From contig JAWKNW010000022.1 of NCBI GenBank assembly GCA_041391505.1, positions 48,060 through 112,059 of the forward strand: a DNA stretch of 64,000 bases. Direction: 5' to 3'. The position numbers and the translations under genes were made by a program. The DNA comes from Rhodothermales bacterium. GTDB lineage: Bacteria > Bacteroidota > Rhodothermia > Rhodothermales > JAHQVL01. Shown here piece after piece: positions 19,173 through 29,551 of this stretch (within the stretch, counting starts at the first letter, position 1; each line of letters opens with the position of its first letter). The notes under the pieces were generated by a model that worked only from the letters and a program-made list of their open reading frames with translations, made no database searches and was not told the DNA's origin.

Positions 19173-19598
19173 TCAATACTGGGGAACGGTCGGGTCGATC
19201 TCCTGGCTCCAGGCCTGGATGCCCCCCTTGAGGTTTATCACGTGGGTAAAGCCGGCATCGACCAGCTCCTGCGCAGCCTGCGCGGAACGCCGGCCGGTGC
19301 GGCAGTGCACCACGATGGGCTGGTCGCGGTAGGCCGCAAGCTCGCCCATGCGGGCCGGCAGCTCCCCCAGCGGGATCAGCAGGTCGGCGCCCATGGAGGC
19401 GATCTCGACTTCCTCCGGGTTGCGCACGTCCAGCAAAAACGGCGCGCTGCCCTGCTGACGAAGCGCATCGAACTCCTTCACCGTCATCTCGCCCACCACG
19501 GCAGGCGACGATGGAGGCGGAGGCGGCGCGGCCGATTCCTCCTGCTGGGCACAGCGGAGGCTTACTAGGGCGAGCAGCATGAACAGGATGGTTCGCAT
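19173..19598 (-). CDS. Single-domain rhodanese, probable lipoprotein
   Basis: A 141-residue protein. A hydrophobic leader (MRTILFMLLALVSLRC) ends in a Cys at residue 16 that may be lipidated, followed by a Pro-rich linker. One rhodanese domain follows, with active Cys in HCRTGRRS and motif FLLDVRNPEE. The start at 19598 was chosen because upstream in-frame sequence is Arg-rich and unlike the family. About 66 of its last 88 residues match the rhodanese half of the MoeB fusion at 10000-11130, so one domain was copied from the other. It lies between DUF1501 and the amidohydrolase on one strand. Confidence 0.85.
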   Translation of the reverse strand: MRTILFMLLALVSLRCAQQEESAAPPPPPSSPAVVGEMTVKEFDALRQQGSAPFLLDVRNPEEVEIASMGADLLIPLGELPARMGELAAYRDQPIVVHCRTGRRSAQAAQELVDAGFTHVINLKGGIQAWSQEIDPTVPQY

Positions 19599-19657
19599 AA
19601 AGGTATCCGGGATGAATGAATGACAGGCGCGATGGTCGTGCCAGGGGTTCGAGGGCG

Positions 19658-21133
19658 TCAGGCGAGCAGATCGCGAACGACTTCCCCGTCGACATCCGTC
19701 AGCCGGAAGTCGCGCCCCTGGAAGTGGTAGGTCAGCTTCGTGTGGTCGAACCCGAGCTGGTTGAGCACGGTAGCCTGAAGGTCGTGGATGCTCATCCGGC
19801 CAGAGACGCCGGCATAGCCGATCTCGTCGGTTTCGCCGTGGGTGTAGCCGCCCTTGAACCCGCCGCCGGCAGCCCACATCGTAAAGGCATCACCCTGATG
19901 GTCGCGCCCGACGTACGGGTTGTCCTGGCCGGTGCGATTTTCGAGCATCGGCGTGCGGCCGAACTCGCCGCCCCACACGATGATGGTCTGATCGAGCAGG
20001 CCGCGCTGCTTGAGGTCCAGCAGCAGCGCCGTCGTCGCGCGGTCGGTTTCGTTGCACCGGTCGATGAACCCGTGCAGGAGCGCCTCGCTCTTGCCGGCGC
20101 CGTGGGCATCCCATCCCCAGTGAAACAGCTGGACGAAGCGGACGCCGCGTTCCACGAGCCGGCGCGCGAGCAGGCAGTTGTTGGCATACGACGCCTTGCC
20201 GGGTTCCGTGCCGTACATCTCGTGGATATACGCCGGCTCCTCGCCGATGTCCATGGCTTCCGGAACCGACATCTGCATGCGGAAAGCCATCTCGTACTGG
20301 GAGATCCGGGTGAGGATCTCGGGATCCCCCACCTGCTCGTGCTGCATCGTATTGATCTTGTTGATCGCATCGATGGAGCGCCGGCGGAGGTCGCGGCTCA
20401 TCGGGTCCGGGTCCGACAGAAACAGCACCGGATCGCCCTCGGAACGGCACTGGACGCCCTGGAACACGCTCGGCAGGAAACCGCTGCCCCAGGCGCTCTT
20501 GCCGGCGTCGGGGTCGTTGGCGCCCGATACCAGCACGACATAACCGGGCAGGTTCGCGTTTTCGGAGCCGAGGCCGTAGGTGATCCACGCCCCCATGCTC
20601 GGCCGCCCCATGCGCGGGGTGCCGGTATGCAGCAGCAGCTGCGCCGGCGCATGGTTGAACTGATCCGTGTACATCGCCTTCATGAACGTCAGCTCGTCGG
20701 CGACGGTCTGGAGGTGCGGCAGCCGGTTCGAGATCCAGGCGCCCGACTCGCCATGCCGCGCGAAGTCGGCCTGGGGCCCCAGCATCTTCGGCACCCCCTT
20801 GATGAAGGCGAAGCGTTTGCCCTCCAGCAGCGACGGCGGACAAAGCTGGCCGTTGAGCTTCGCCAGGTCGGGTTTGTAATCGAACAGCTCCAGCTGCGAC
20901 GGGGCGCCGGCCATGTGCAGAAAGATGACGTGTTTCGCCTTCCCGGGAAAATGCGGCATACGCGGCGCCAGCGGGTCGTCCGATGCGACGCCCGCTCCGG
21001 GCATGGCGCCGATCGCGCCCCCGAGCAACGACGACAACGCCGCCGCGCCCAGGCCGGTCGTGCAGCTGCGCAGGAAATGCCGGCGCGTCACGAATTCATA
21101 ATAGGCATGGCGCGCTTCGTCAGGAATGCTCAT
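19658..21133 (-). CDS. DUF1501 family protein with Tat signal
   Basis: A 491-residue protein of the alkaline-phosphatase-like DUF1501 family. The N-terminus has a twin-arginine motif (TRRHFLRS near residues 16-23) followed by a hydrophobic stretch, indicating folded export. Family features include HVIFLHMAGAPSQLELFDYKP, here in two parts around residues 68-88, and GGEFGRTPMLEN. Genes of this family are nearly always beside PSD1 (DUF1549/1553) genes, as here, 57 bases downstream. The function of the pair is not established; roles in polysaccharide or sulfated-glycan use have been proposed for Planctomycetes. Confidence 0.9.
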   Translation of the reverse strand: MSIPDEARHAYYEFVTRRHFLRSCTTGLGAAALSSLLGGAIGAMPGAGVASDDPLAPRMPHFPGKAKHVIFLHMAGAPSQLELFDYKPDLAKLNGQLCPPSLLEGKRFAFIKGVPKMLGPQADFARHGESGAWISNRLPHLQTVADELTFMKAMYTDQFNHAPAQLLLHTGTPRMGRPSMGAWITYGLGSENANLPGYVVLVSGANDPDAGKSAWGSGFLPSVFQGVQCRSEGDPVLFLSDPDPMSRDLRRRSIDAINKINTMQHEQVGDPEILTRISQYEMAFRMQMSVPEAMDIGEEPAYIHEMYGTEPGKASYANNCLLARRLVERGVRFVQLFHWGWDAHGAGKSEALLHGFIDRCNETDRATTALLLDLKQRGLLDQTIIVWGGEFGRTPMLENRTGQDNPYVGRDHQGDAFTMWAAGGGFKGGYTHGETDEIGYAGVSGRMSIHDLQATVLNQLGFDHTKLTYHFQGRDFRLTDVDGEVVRDLLA

Positions 21134-21190
21134 GGTGGCGGTTGGATGGGCGAGGCGTGTGGGGAAGGACGCTGGATACGGGATCCAGCC

Positions 21191-23959
21191 TCAGGACTTC
21201 GTGACAAACGCATCCAGATTGAGGATGGCGTTGGCGACGACGGTCAGCGAGGCGTCTTCCGGATTTTCGGGACGGCGGTCGGGGCCGACCTCCACCGGGC
21301 CGTCGGCCGGCGGGGCGTCGTACTCGAAGTACGCATCTTTATAGAGCTCCACGAGCACGGCGAGTTCCTCGGGCATCGGATCGCGGGCGAGGGCCAGCCG
21401 GTAGCCGTGGCGCAGCCGCGCCTCGAGCGTCGCGCCGCCCTCGTTCTTCATCCGGCCGGCCAGATGCTCGGCCGCCTCCACATAAACCGGGTCGTTGAGC
21501 GTCACCAGCGCCTGCAGCGGCGTATTCGTGCTGATGCGGCGCGAGACGCAAAACTCGCGGCTCGGGCTGTCGAACGCGATCATGGACGGGTACGGACTCG
21601 AGCGGCGCCAGTAGGTATAGAGCCCGCGCCGATACTGGTCGCCATCCGTATCCGTCACCCACTTTTCGCTGCTGTAGGGCACGTGCCAGATGCCGTCGGG
21701 CTGATAGGGAAACACGCTGGGGCCGCCGATGGCGGGATTGAGGAGTCCGCTCACGAAGAGCGCCTCGTCGCGGATCTGCTCCGCGGAGAGCCGCACGCGG
21801 GGGCCGCGCGCGAGGAGGCGGTTCTGCGGGTCCTCCGCCAGCAGCGCCGGCGAGACGTCCGAACTCTGGCGATACGTGGCCGACGTCACGATCTCCTTAA
21901 GCAGCGATTTGACGCTCCAATCCAGATCGTGCATGAACGCCAGCGCGAGCCAGTCCAGCAAGGCCGGATGGCTCGGGTCATCGCCCTGGCTCCCGAAATC
22001 CTCCACCGTCGCCACCAGACCGTAGCCGAACAGCTGCTCCCAGAACCGGTTCACGATGACCCGGCTCGTCAGCGGGTTCTCCTCACCCACGATCCAGCGG
22101 GCGAGGCCCAGGCGGTTTTTTGGCTGATCGAAAGCGAGCGCCGGCAGCGACCCGGGCACCGCCGGCTCCACCGCCTCGCCCGGATCCAGCCAGTTGCCGC
22201 GGTTGAAGACGTGCGTCGTGCGCCGCGCATCGCCTTCCAGCTCGCGCAGGATCGGCGTGCGGGTCTCGGGCTCGATGGCCTCCAGCGCCGCCCGGTTGGC
22301 AAGCAGGGACGCCTTCTCCGCCGGCGTCAGATCCAGCGCGTCGTGGAAATAGAACCAGTGGATGTTGAACAGGCTGCCGTCGCCCCGCCGTTCGAAGCGG
22401 AAATAGACATCGTGCCGGCCCTCGACCGGCTTGACGGGCGCGCGCAGCGTCTCGTAGTTCTCCCAGCCGTTGGTCGGCTCGAGCCCGATGCGCCCGATCG
22501 ACGGCCCGTCGGGGCGGTCGAGACGCACGTCGACAAAGCCGCCCAGGGCGGCGGACGAGAACCGGATCGACAGCGCGTCCTTGTTCGTGAGGTCGACATC
22601 CTCGAACAGCACAAAACCGCCGTGCTTCACCGAGCCGATGCGCTGGCCATCGGCCGAGACGCCGCTGGACGAATCGGCCACGCCGGCCAGGAGCCGGCCG
22701 CCGGGAAACAGCGCCCGGTCGCGGCGCACATCCCACGTGGCGCGCGCGGGCGCCGGCGCGGTGCCTTCCGCCGCCGTCACCGCATCGATCAGCGCGCCGA
22801 GCCGGGGCAGCAGGCTGTCGGCGAAGGTGGTCAGGGTCGGCTCCTCGTCGGGCTGGTCGCGGTCGGCCGTGTTGTTAAAAAAGGCCAGGAACGCGTAGTA
22901 GTCCTCGTGGCGAAACGTGTCGTACGGATGGCTGTGGCACTGGACGCAAGCCATCGTGGTGCCCATCCAGACCTCCCAGGTGGTGTTGACCCGGTCGATG
23001 ACGGCGGCCGTCCGGAACTCCTCATCGTCCGTGCCGCCCTCGTCGTTGTTCATCGTGTTGCGATGAAACGCCGTGGCGATGAGCTGCGACTCGGTGGCGT
23101 CGGGCAGGAGGTCGCCGGCGAGCTGTTCGATCGTGAACTGGTCGAACGGCATGTCGGCGTTAAACGCGTCGATGAGCCAGTCGCGGTATTTCCAGATCGA
23201 CCGGGGACCGTCTTTTTCGTACCCCTTGGAGTCGGCGTACCGGGCGAGGTCCATCCACATGGACGCCCAGCGTTCGCCGAAGTGCGGGCTCGCGAGGAGG
23301 CCGTCGACCGCCCGCTCGAACGCATCCGGGGCGCGGTCGGCGCAGAAGGCGTCGGTCTCCGCCGGCGTGGGCGGCAGCCCGACGAGGTCGAGGCTGGCGC
23401 GGCGTAGCAGGGTGCTGCAGTCGGCCTCGGGGGACGGGCGCAGGCCCTCCCGTTCGAGCCGGTCCAGGATGAAGCGGTCGACTTCGTTGCGCGCCCACGA
23501 GGCGTTGCGGGGATAGGGCGGCTCCGCCGGCTCGGGGGCGATGTAGGCCCAGTGCGTCTCCCACGCCGCGCCCTCGTCGATCCACCGGCGCAGCAGCGCG
23601 ATCTCGTCTTCCGAAAGCGGCGGATGCTCGTACGGCATCCGCTCCTCCGGATCCTCGTGGAGCACCCGCACGATCATCTCGCTGGAATCCGCGAGGCCCC
23701 GGACGATGGCGGGTTTGCCGGACTTGTTCGTCTCGAACGCGTCCGCCTCGAAGAGCAGGCTGAACTCGCCCGACTGCCGCACGCCGCCGTGACACATCAG
23801 GCAGTTGTCGTTCAGGATCGGCCGGATTTCGCGGTTGAAGGAGACCGGCTCCGGCCGATGGAGCCACATCCTGAGCGGCCCAAAGGCGATCAGGGCCACC
23901 AGCGCGATGCCGGCGGCGCCCAGTACGGCGGGATGTCGTAACGATACGCTGGATGCCAT
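21191..23959 (-). CDS. PSD1 cytochrome-c domain protein (DUF1549/DUF1553)
   Basis: A 922-residue exported protein with one N-terminal hydrophobic segment (residues 12-27). A Planctomycete-type cytochrome c domain contains the haem motif CLMCH near residue 54. DUF1549 follows (for example FGERWASMWMDLARYADS) and DUF1553 closes the protein (NRFWEQLFGYGLV, LARGPRVRLSAEQIRDEAL). The cytochrome-like CVQCHSHPYD near residue 337 is a second CxxCH. It pairs with the DUF1501 gene downstream and follows a DUF1080 gene, a common neighbourhood in Planctomycetes and Rhodothermales. Electron donor role is inferred from the haem motif only. Confidence 0.9.
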   Translation of the reverse strand: MASSVSLRHPAVLGAAGIALVALIAFGPLRMWLHRPEPVSFNREIRPILNDNCLMCHGGVRQSGEFSLLFEADAFETNKSGKPAIVRGLADSSEMIVRVLHEDPEERMPYEHPPLSEDEIALLRRWIDEGAAWETHWAYIAPEPAEPPYPRNASWARNEVDRFILDRLEREGLRPSPEADCSTLLRRASLDLVGLPPTPAETDAFCADRAPDAFERAVDGLLASPHFGERWASMWMDLARYADSKGYEKDGPRSIWKYRDWLIDAFNADMPFDQFTIEQLAGDLLPDATESQLIATAFHRNTMNNDEGGTDDEEFRTAAVIDRVNTTWEVWMGTTMACVQCHSHPYDTFRHEDYYAFLAFFNNTADRDQPDEEPTLTTFADSLLPRLGALIDAVTAAEGTAPAPARATWDVRRDRALFPGGRLLAGVADSSSGVSADGQRIGSVKHGGFVLFEDVDLTNKDALSIRFSSAALGGFVDVRLDRPDGPSIGRIGLEPTNGWENYETLRAPVKPVEGRHDVYFRFERRGDGSLFNIHWFYFHDALDLTPAEKASLLANRAALEAIEPETRTPILRELEGDARRTTHVFNRGNWLDPGEAVEPAVPGSLPALAFDQPKNRLGLARWIVGEENPLTSRVIVNRFWEQLFGYGLVATVEDFGSQGDDPSHPALLDWLALAFMHDLDWSVKSLLKEIVTSATYRQSSDVSPALLAEDPQNRLLARGPRVRLSAEQIRDEALFVSGLLNPAIGGPSVFPYQPDGIWHVPYSSEKWVTDTDGDQYRRGLYTYWRRSSPYPSMIAFDSPSREFCVSRRISTNTPLQALVTLNDPVYVEAAEHLAGRMKNEGGATLEARLRHGYRLALARDPMPEELAVLVELYKDAYFEYDAPPADGPVEVGPDRRPENPEDASLTVVANAILNLDAFVTKS

Positions 23960-24039
23960 AAACCCGATGCTGAATGCCGGTACGCCGCGCCATCACCCGT
24001 TCGAGGGTGGCGCATGGATCGTTTGGACGCCCGACGGCG

Positions 24040-24822
24040 TCACTCCAGTTCCCGCAGCCAGATATTCCGGAATCGGACGGGATGGTCGTGATCCTGCAGC
24101 GAGATCGGCTCCCGGTCCCCGTGCATCGCATAGGGCGGACGGACGTGGTGCCCGGTCGGACCCGTCAGCACGACGTTATCCTGCACGAGTACGCCGTTGT
24201 GAAAGACCGTCGCCCGCGCCGGCGACGCCAGCGTCCCGTCGGCGTTAAAACGGGGACGATGGAAGATGATATCGTACGCCTGCCATTCGCCGGGTCCGCG
24301 CGAGGCGTTCACGAGCGGCGGATACTGCCCGTAGATCGCCGACGCCTGCCCGTCCGGATAGGTCTTGTTGCCGTACGAATTCAGCACCTGCACCTCGTAG
24401 CGGTTCATCAGAAAGATGCCGCTGTTGCCGTTGTCCTGCCCTTCGCCGCGGGGCGGGTTCGGGCTGGCCCACTCGACATGCAGCTGCACGTCGCCGAAAC
24501 CCTGGCGTGTCTCGATGCCGCCGGTTTTGGGGGCGACTTCAAAATACCCGTTTTCCACCTTCCACGGCGCCGTGCTGCCGTCCTTCTGGCTCTTCCACCC
24601 GTCGAGGCTCTTGCCGTCGAACAGCACGACCGCGTCCGCCGGCGGCTTGATCGGGGCGGCGAGACCGGGGCCGGTCTGCACGATGGGCGGCTGGGGGCGG
24701 TTGAGGTCGTGAACCTCCCAGGCACTGAGGTCGGGGACCTCCTGAGCCCGCACCGCCGCGGGGACGAACAGGCCGGCGCAGAGCAGCACCAGGCAGCACA
24801 GAGTAGAAACCGAACGCGTCAT
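24040..24822 (-). CDS. DUF1080 family protein (3-keto-disaccharide hydrolase-like)
   Basis: A 260-residue secreted protein with a signal peptide (cleavage after PAAVRAQ near residue 27). The LamG/concanavalin-like DUF1080 domain shows VVLFDGKSLDGWKSQKDGS near residues 65-83 and GDREPISLQDHDHPVRFRNI near the end, both typical. Some family members hydrolyse 3-keto-glycosides. It heads the minus-strand run DUF1080, PSD1, DUF1501, rhodanese, amidohydrolase, with 80 bases to the PSD1 start. Confidence 0.9.
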   Translation of the reverse strand: MTRSVSTLCCLVLLCAGLFVPAAVRAQEVPDLSAWEVHDLNRPQPPIVQTGPGLAAPIKPPADAVVLFDGKSLDGWKSQKDGSTAPWKVENGYFEVAPKTGGIETRQGFGDVQLHVEWASPNPPRGEGQDNGNSGIFLMNRYEVQVLNSYGNKTYPDGQASAIYGQYPPLVNASRGPGEWQAYDIIFHRPRFNADGTLASPARATVFHNGVLVQDNVVLTGPTGHHVRPPYAMHGDREPISLQDHDHPVRFRNIWLRELE

Positions 24823-25058
24823 GATCGTAGGAGCTGGTTGATAACGAGAAGGTAAATATGGCGCATCGGCCGCAAAGCTGCAATCTCTCGCACGCCGGAA
24901 CCCCCGCCCTCCCCGACCCTTTAGTTTCCCGTCCCCCCGTCGAACCTATACTCGATACCTTTTCGTGGCGTTTTGCCAGGCCTTCGCGTGCCGTAGCCGC
25001 GGGAGGCCGGCGATCGTCCTGCGTTCACCCTGGCTCCGACGCGCCGAGCGTCAGGCGC

Positions 25059-25835
25059 ATGGCTCAACTCTCCGCCGTCATCTTCGACCTCGACGGGACG
25101 CTCGTCAACACCGAGCGGCTCAAGGCGCAGTCCTATGCCCGCGCCGCGCAAACCCTTTCCGCGACGCCGATCGACGAGCAGGTGTTCTTCGACGCCTTCG
25201 AGGACGTCGTCGGGCGCTCCCGGCACGAGGTGGGCGAGGCGCTCATGCGGCGGTTCCAGCTGGAAGCCGGCGCGCAGCGCGCCATGGGCGAACTCGGCGT
25301 GGCATCGCCGCTGGACGCCTACCTCACGATCCGGCTTCGGATCTACGACGAGATCCTGGCGGATCCGCGAATCATCCCCGACAACGTCTTCCCGCACACG
25401 CTCGCCGTGCTCCGGCGTGCGGTCGAAAAAGGACTGGCCACGGGGCTCGCCACGATGTCGCATCGCGAGCAGACGCATCGCATCCTCGAGACGCTGGGCC
25501 TGTTCGACGCGTTCGATGTGATCGCGACCCGCGAGGACGTCGAACGCGGCAAGCCGGATCCAGAAATCTATATTCACGTTGCAAGGCACATGAATCGGCC
25601 CCCCGAGCATTGCCTTGTCATCGAAGATTCCGTCGCCGGCGTCGAAGCCGGCATCGCTGCCGGCATGACTGTTGTCGCCGTCAGTACGCCCTTCACCAAG
25701 GAGCGGCTGATCCAGGCCGACCTGCTCCCTCCAGAGCAACTCATACACGACCCCTTGCTTCTCACCGGCCTCGTCGACCACCTCGTGTTCGATGCGGGCC
25801 GGCATCACGATGATCATCAATCCGTTCCCCGATAG
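25059..25835 (+). CDS. HAD-superfamily hydrolase, beta-phosphoglucomutase-like
   Basis: A 258-residue haloacid-dehalogenase-fold phosphatase or mutase. Motif I is DLDGTLVNTE near residue 9 with the nucleophile Asp, motif III is RGKPDPEIY, and motif IV is EDSVAGVEAG. The helical cap lies after motif I, the type found in beta-phosphoglucomutase and sugar-phosphate phosphatases. The ATG at 25059 is preferred over the long upstream open frame from 24858, which reads as Arg/Ser-rich non-family sequence. It precedes gnd by 25 bases and may be co-transcribed with the pentose phosphate genes. Confidence 0.88.
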   Translation: MAQLSAVIFDLDGTLVNTERLKAQSYARAAQTLSATPIDEQVFFDAFEDVVGRSRHEVGEALMRRFQLEAGAQRAMGELGVASPLDAYLTIRLRIYDEILADPRIIPDNVFPHTLAVLRRAVEKGLATGLATMSHREQTHRILETLGLFDAFDVIATREDVERGKPDPEIYIHVARHMNRPPEHCLVIEDSVAGVEAGIAAGMTVVAVSTPFTKERLIQADLLPPEQLIHDPLLLTGLVDHLVFDAGRHHDDHQSVPR

Positions 25836-25860
25836 ACCTATGGAAGTCACCAAAAAAACC

Positions 25861-26769
25861 ATGCAAATTGCCATGATCGGCCTGGGCAAGATGGGCGCCA
25901 ATATGACGGTGCGCCTCTTGAACGACGGCCACAATGTCGTCGCCTTCGACCTCAACGAAGACGCTGTCCGCAAAGCCGAAGCCGCCGGCGCCGTCGGCGC
26001 CCGCACGCTCGACGAAGTGGTCGCCCGGATGAGCGCCCCGCGCGTCGTATGGGTGATGGTGCCTGCCGGAAAAGCGACGGAGAGCACGGTGGAAGCCCTC
26101 GCCGAACGGCTCTCGCCCGGCGACCTCATCGTCGACGGCGGGAACAGCAATTTCAAGGGCACGATGCAGCTCGGCGAAGCCGTCGAGGCGCGCGGGCTGC
26201 ACTTCGTCGATGTCGGGACGAGCGGCGGGGTCTGGGGGCTGAAGGAAGGCTACAGCATGATGGTCGGCGGCAGCGAAGCGGCCGTCGCCCTGCTCCGGCC
26301 GGCCCTCGAATCGCTCGCGCCGGCGGCCGACAAAGGCTGGGGCCACGTCGGACCGATCGGGGCCGGGCACTTCGTCAAGATGGTCCATAACGGCATCGAA
26401 TACGGCATGATGGCCGCCTTCGCCGAAGGCTTCGCCCTCATGCGCAAGCGCACCGACTACGGGCTCGACCTCGCCCAGATCGCCAAAATCTGGCAGCACG
26501 GCAGCGTCGTCCGCTCCTGGCTCCTCGACCTCACGGCCGAGGCCCTCGAGGAAAATCCCGAACTCGACGACATCGCGCCCTACGTCACCGACTCCGGCGA
26601 GGGCCGCTGGACCGTGTTCGAAGCGATCGACCAGGACCTGTCCGCCCCGATCATGACCCTCGCCCTCCTGCAGCGCCTCCGCTCGCGCGAGGAAGAAGGC
26701 TTCACCGAAAAACTTCTCTCCGCCATGCGGAATAAGTTCGGCGGGCATAGCATCAAGAAGGCAGTCTGA
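25861..26769 (+). CDS. gnd: 6-phosphogluconate dehydrogenase, decarboxylating (short form)
   Basis: A 302-residue enzyme of the short, usually NAD-linked 6-phosphogluconate dehydrogenase type, which yields ribulose 5-phosphate and CO2 in the oxidative pentose phosphate pathway. It has the cofactor motif IGLGKMGANM at residues 5-14, DGGNSNFKGT near 97-106 and the catalytic FVKMVHNGIEYGMM near 172-185. The start at 25861 matches the family N-terminus; an ATG at 25840 is possible. It is separated from zwf by a 300-bp repeat region. Confidence 0.93.
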   Translation: MQIAMIGLGKMGANMTVRLLNDGHNVVAFDLNEDAVRKAEAAGAVGARTLDEVVARMSAPRVVWVMVPAGKATESTVEALAERLSPGDLIVDGGNSNFKGTMQLGEAVEARGLHFVDVGTSGGVWGLKEGYSMMVGGSEAAVALLRPALESLAPAADKGWGHVGPIGAGHFVKMVHNGIEYGMMAAFAEGFALMRKRTDYGLDLAQIAKIWQHGSVVRSWLLDLTAEALEENPELDDIAPYVTDSGEGRWTVFEAIDQDLSAPIMTLALLQRLRSREEEGFTEKLLSAMRNKFGGHSIKKAV

Positions 26770-26776
26770 AGGGTAA

Positions 26777-27016
26777 GGTCATGAGCGTGCTGCGCACGCG
26801 GTCAGGAGCCTGCGGCGGGGATGAGCGTGCTATGCGCGCGGTCAGGAGCCTGAGGCGGGGATGAGCGTGCTATGAACGCGGTCAGGAGCCTGCGGCGGGG
26901 ATGAGCGTGCTGCGCACTCGGTCAGGACATTTTGCCTGACTGCGGACAACGGCCGCTCATGACCCATATCCTGACCGCGGACAACGGCTGCTCATGACCT
27001 CTTGCCCGACCGCGGA
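26777..27016. repeat. Palindromic array: four 40-bp direct units followed by three 35-bp inverted units
   Basis: ATGAGCGTGC recurs exactly every 40 bp (26781, 26821, 26861, 26901), each time followed by a CGGTCAGGA segment. From 26935 the inverse form begins CCTGACTGCGGACAACGG and is repeated at 35-bp steps (26935, 26970, 27005), each of the first two ending in CTCATGACC. The left unit's GTCAGG and ATGAGC pair with the right unit's CCTGAC and GCTCAT. The array fills the gap between gnd and zwf, which otherwise holds nothing recognisable. Confidence 0.9.
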
Positions 27017-27074
27017 CAAAATCCGCTCGTTACATGTTCAGCCCCGACATTCTTCACATAGATTCACCTCTCCC

Positions 27075-28534
<1,460 letters not shown>

Positions 28535-28535
<1 letters not shown>

Positions 28536-28554
28536 GCGCCGGCGAGCCGGCGCT
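28535..28554. terminator. Perfect 9-bp hairpin at the zwf stop codon
   Basis: AGCGCCGGC pairs with GCCGGCGCT around a two-base GA, starting on the last base of the zwf stop codon. It is followed by GTTCCAGGTTTCAGGTTCCACG, a short run of near-heptamer repeats, and not by a T-run. Confidence 0.5.
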
Positions 28555-28695
28555 CGTTCCAGGTTTCAGGTTCCACGTTCCAGGATCTCCACCTGCATGC
28601 TTAATGCCTTGACGACTGGGTTGCATGCATCGTATCGTTGCAGTCGCGCCACGCCGGTGTAGAAAAACAATAACGAGGCGACGACAAGTACCCGG

Positions 28696-28750
28696 CCCCT
28701 CCTCGTCTTGAGGAGGGGCGAATCCGGATATCGTATCCCGATATCCGGAT
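28696..28750. repeat. Two consecutive perfect hairpins upstream of pgl
   Basis: CCCCTCCTC pairs with GAGGAGGGG (28696-28718, loop GTCTT). ATCCGGATATCG pairs with CGATATCCGGAT (28722-28750, loop TATCC), a 12-bp perfect stem. They lie in the 248-base gap between zwf and pgl and could modulate readthrough or transcript stability. No T-run follows either. Confidence 0.8.
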
Positions 28751-28783
28751 GGGGTGGAGCCACCGCCGCAGGTTAGCAGCCCG

Positions 28784-29500
28784 ATGCCCATCCACATCTC
28801 CCCCGACAAGGAAACCCTGAGCCGGCGCGCCGCCGAAGCGGTCGCCGAGCGGGCGCGTGCCTGCGTGGCCGAGCGCGGCCGATGCACGATCGCCCTCGCC
28901 GGCGGCAGCACGCCGCGACGCCTCTACGAAATCCTCGCCACCGAACTGCGAGACGACGTCCCGTGGGAACGCCTGCACCTCGTCTGGGGCGACGAGCGCC
29001 ACGTGCCGCACGACGACCCGAAGAGCAACTTCCGGATGGCCCGCGAGGCGATGCTGGACCGCGTCCCGCTGCTCCCCGATCACATCTACCCGACCCCCGT
29101 CGCCGGCGCCCCCGATGCCGACGCCGAAGCCTATGCGCGCCGCATCGACGCCCTCCTCGCCCCCGACGAGGGCCGGCTCGACCTCGTCCTCCTCGGCCTC
29201 GGCGACGACGGCCACACTGCCTCCCTGTTTCCCGGCTCGCCTGCCCTGGGCGAAACCGAGCGCAGCGTCGTCGCCGCCCCGGCGCCCGTCGCCCCGCACC
29301 AGCGGATCACGCTCACCTTCCCGGTCCTGAATCGGGCGCGCGCCGTATTTTTCCTCGTCGCCGGCGCCGACAAGGCCCCGGCGCTCGCCTGCGTTTTCGG
29401 CAAACCCGGCGGCGTCGCGGAGTGCCCCGCGGGCCGCGTGCAGCCGGACGGCGGCGAGGTGATCTGGTGGCTCGACGAGCCGGCGGCGGCAGGACTTTAG
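28784..29500 (+). CDS. pgl: 6-phosphogluconolactonase
   Basis: A 238-residue enzyme of the DevB/SOL type that hydrolyses 6-phosphogluconolactone between the zwf and gnd steps. It shows LAGGSTPRRLYE near residue 36, WGDERHVPHDDPKSNFRMA near 67-85 and LGLGDDGHTASLFPG near 137-151, all family signatures. The ATG at 28784 is preferred, as the upstream frame overlaps the hairpins. It completes the oxidative pentose phosphate set gnd-zwf-pgl. Confidence 0.94.
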   Translation: MPIHISPDKETLSRRAAEAVAERARACVAERGRCTIALAGGSTPRRLYEILATELRDDVPWERLHLVWGDERHVPHDDPKSNFRMAREAMLDRVPLLPDHIYPTPVAGAPDADAEAYARRIDALLAPDEGRLDLVLLGLGDDGHTASLFPGSPALGETERSVVAAPAPVAPHQRITLTFPVLNRARAVFFLVAGADKAPALACVFGKPGGVAECPAGRVQPDGGEVIWWLDEPAAAGL

Positions 29501-29551
29501 GCCGCTGTCACCTTTGCCGCATCATCCCCTGGAACCCAAGCCTGTTGCATC

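Noticed and set aside
19616..23407. 1263-codon plus-strand open frame
   Set aside because: It is antisense to DUF1501 and PSD1 genes, is Arg/Val/Asp rich, and shows no domain; it is a shadow of G+C-rich codon use.
26777..27016. CRISPR array or small-RNA cluster between gnd and zwf
   Set aside because: The units are contiguous and arranged as an inverted pair of arms; there are no unique spacers.
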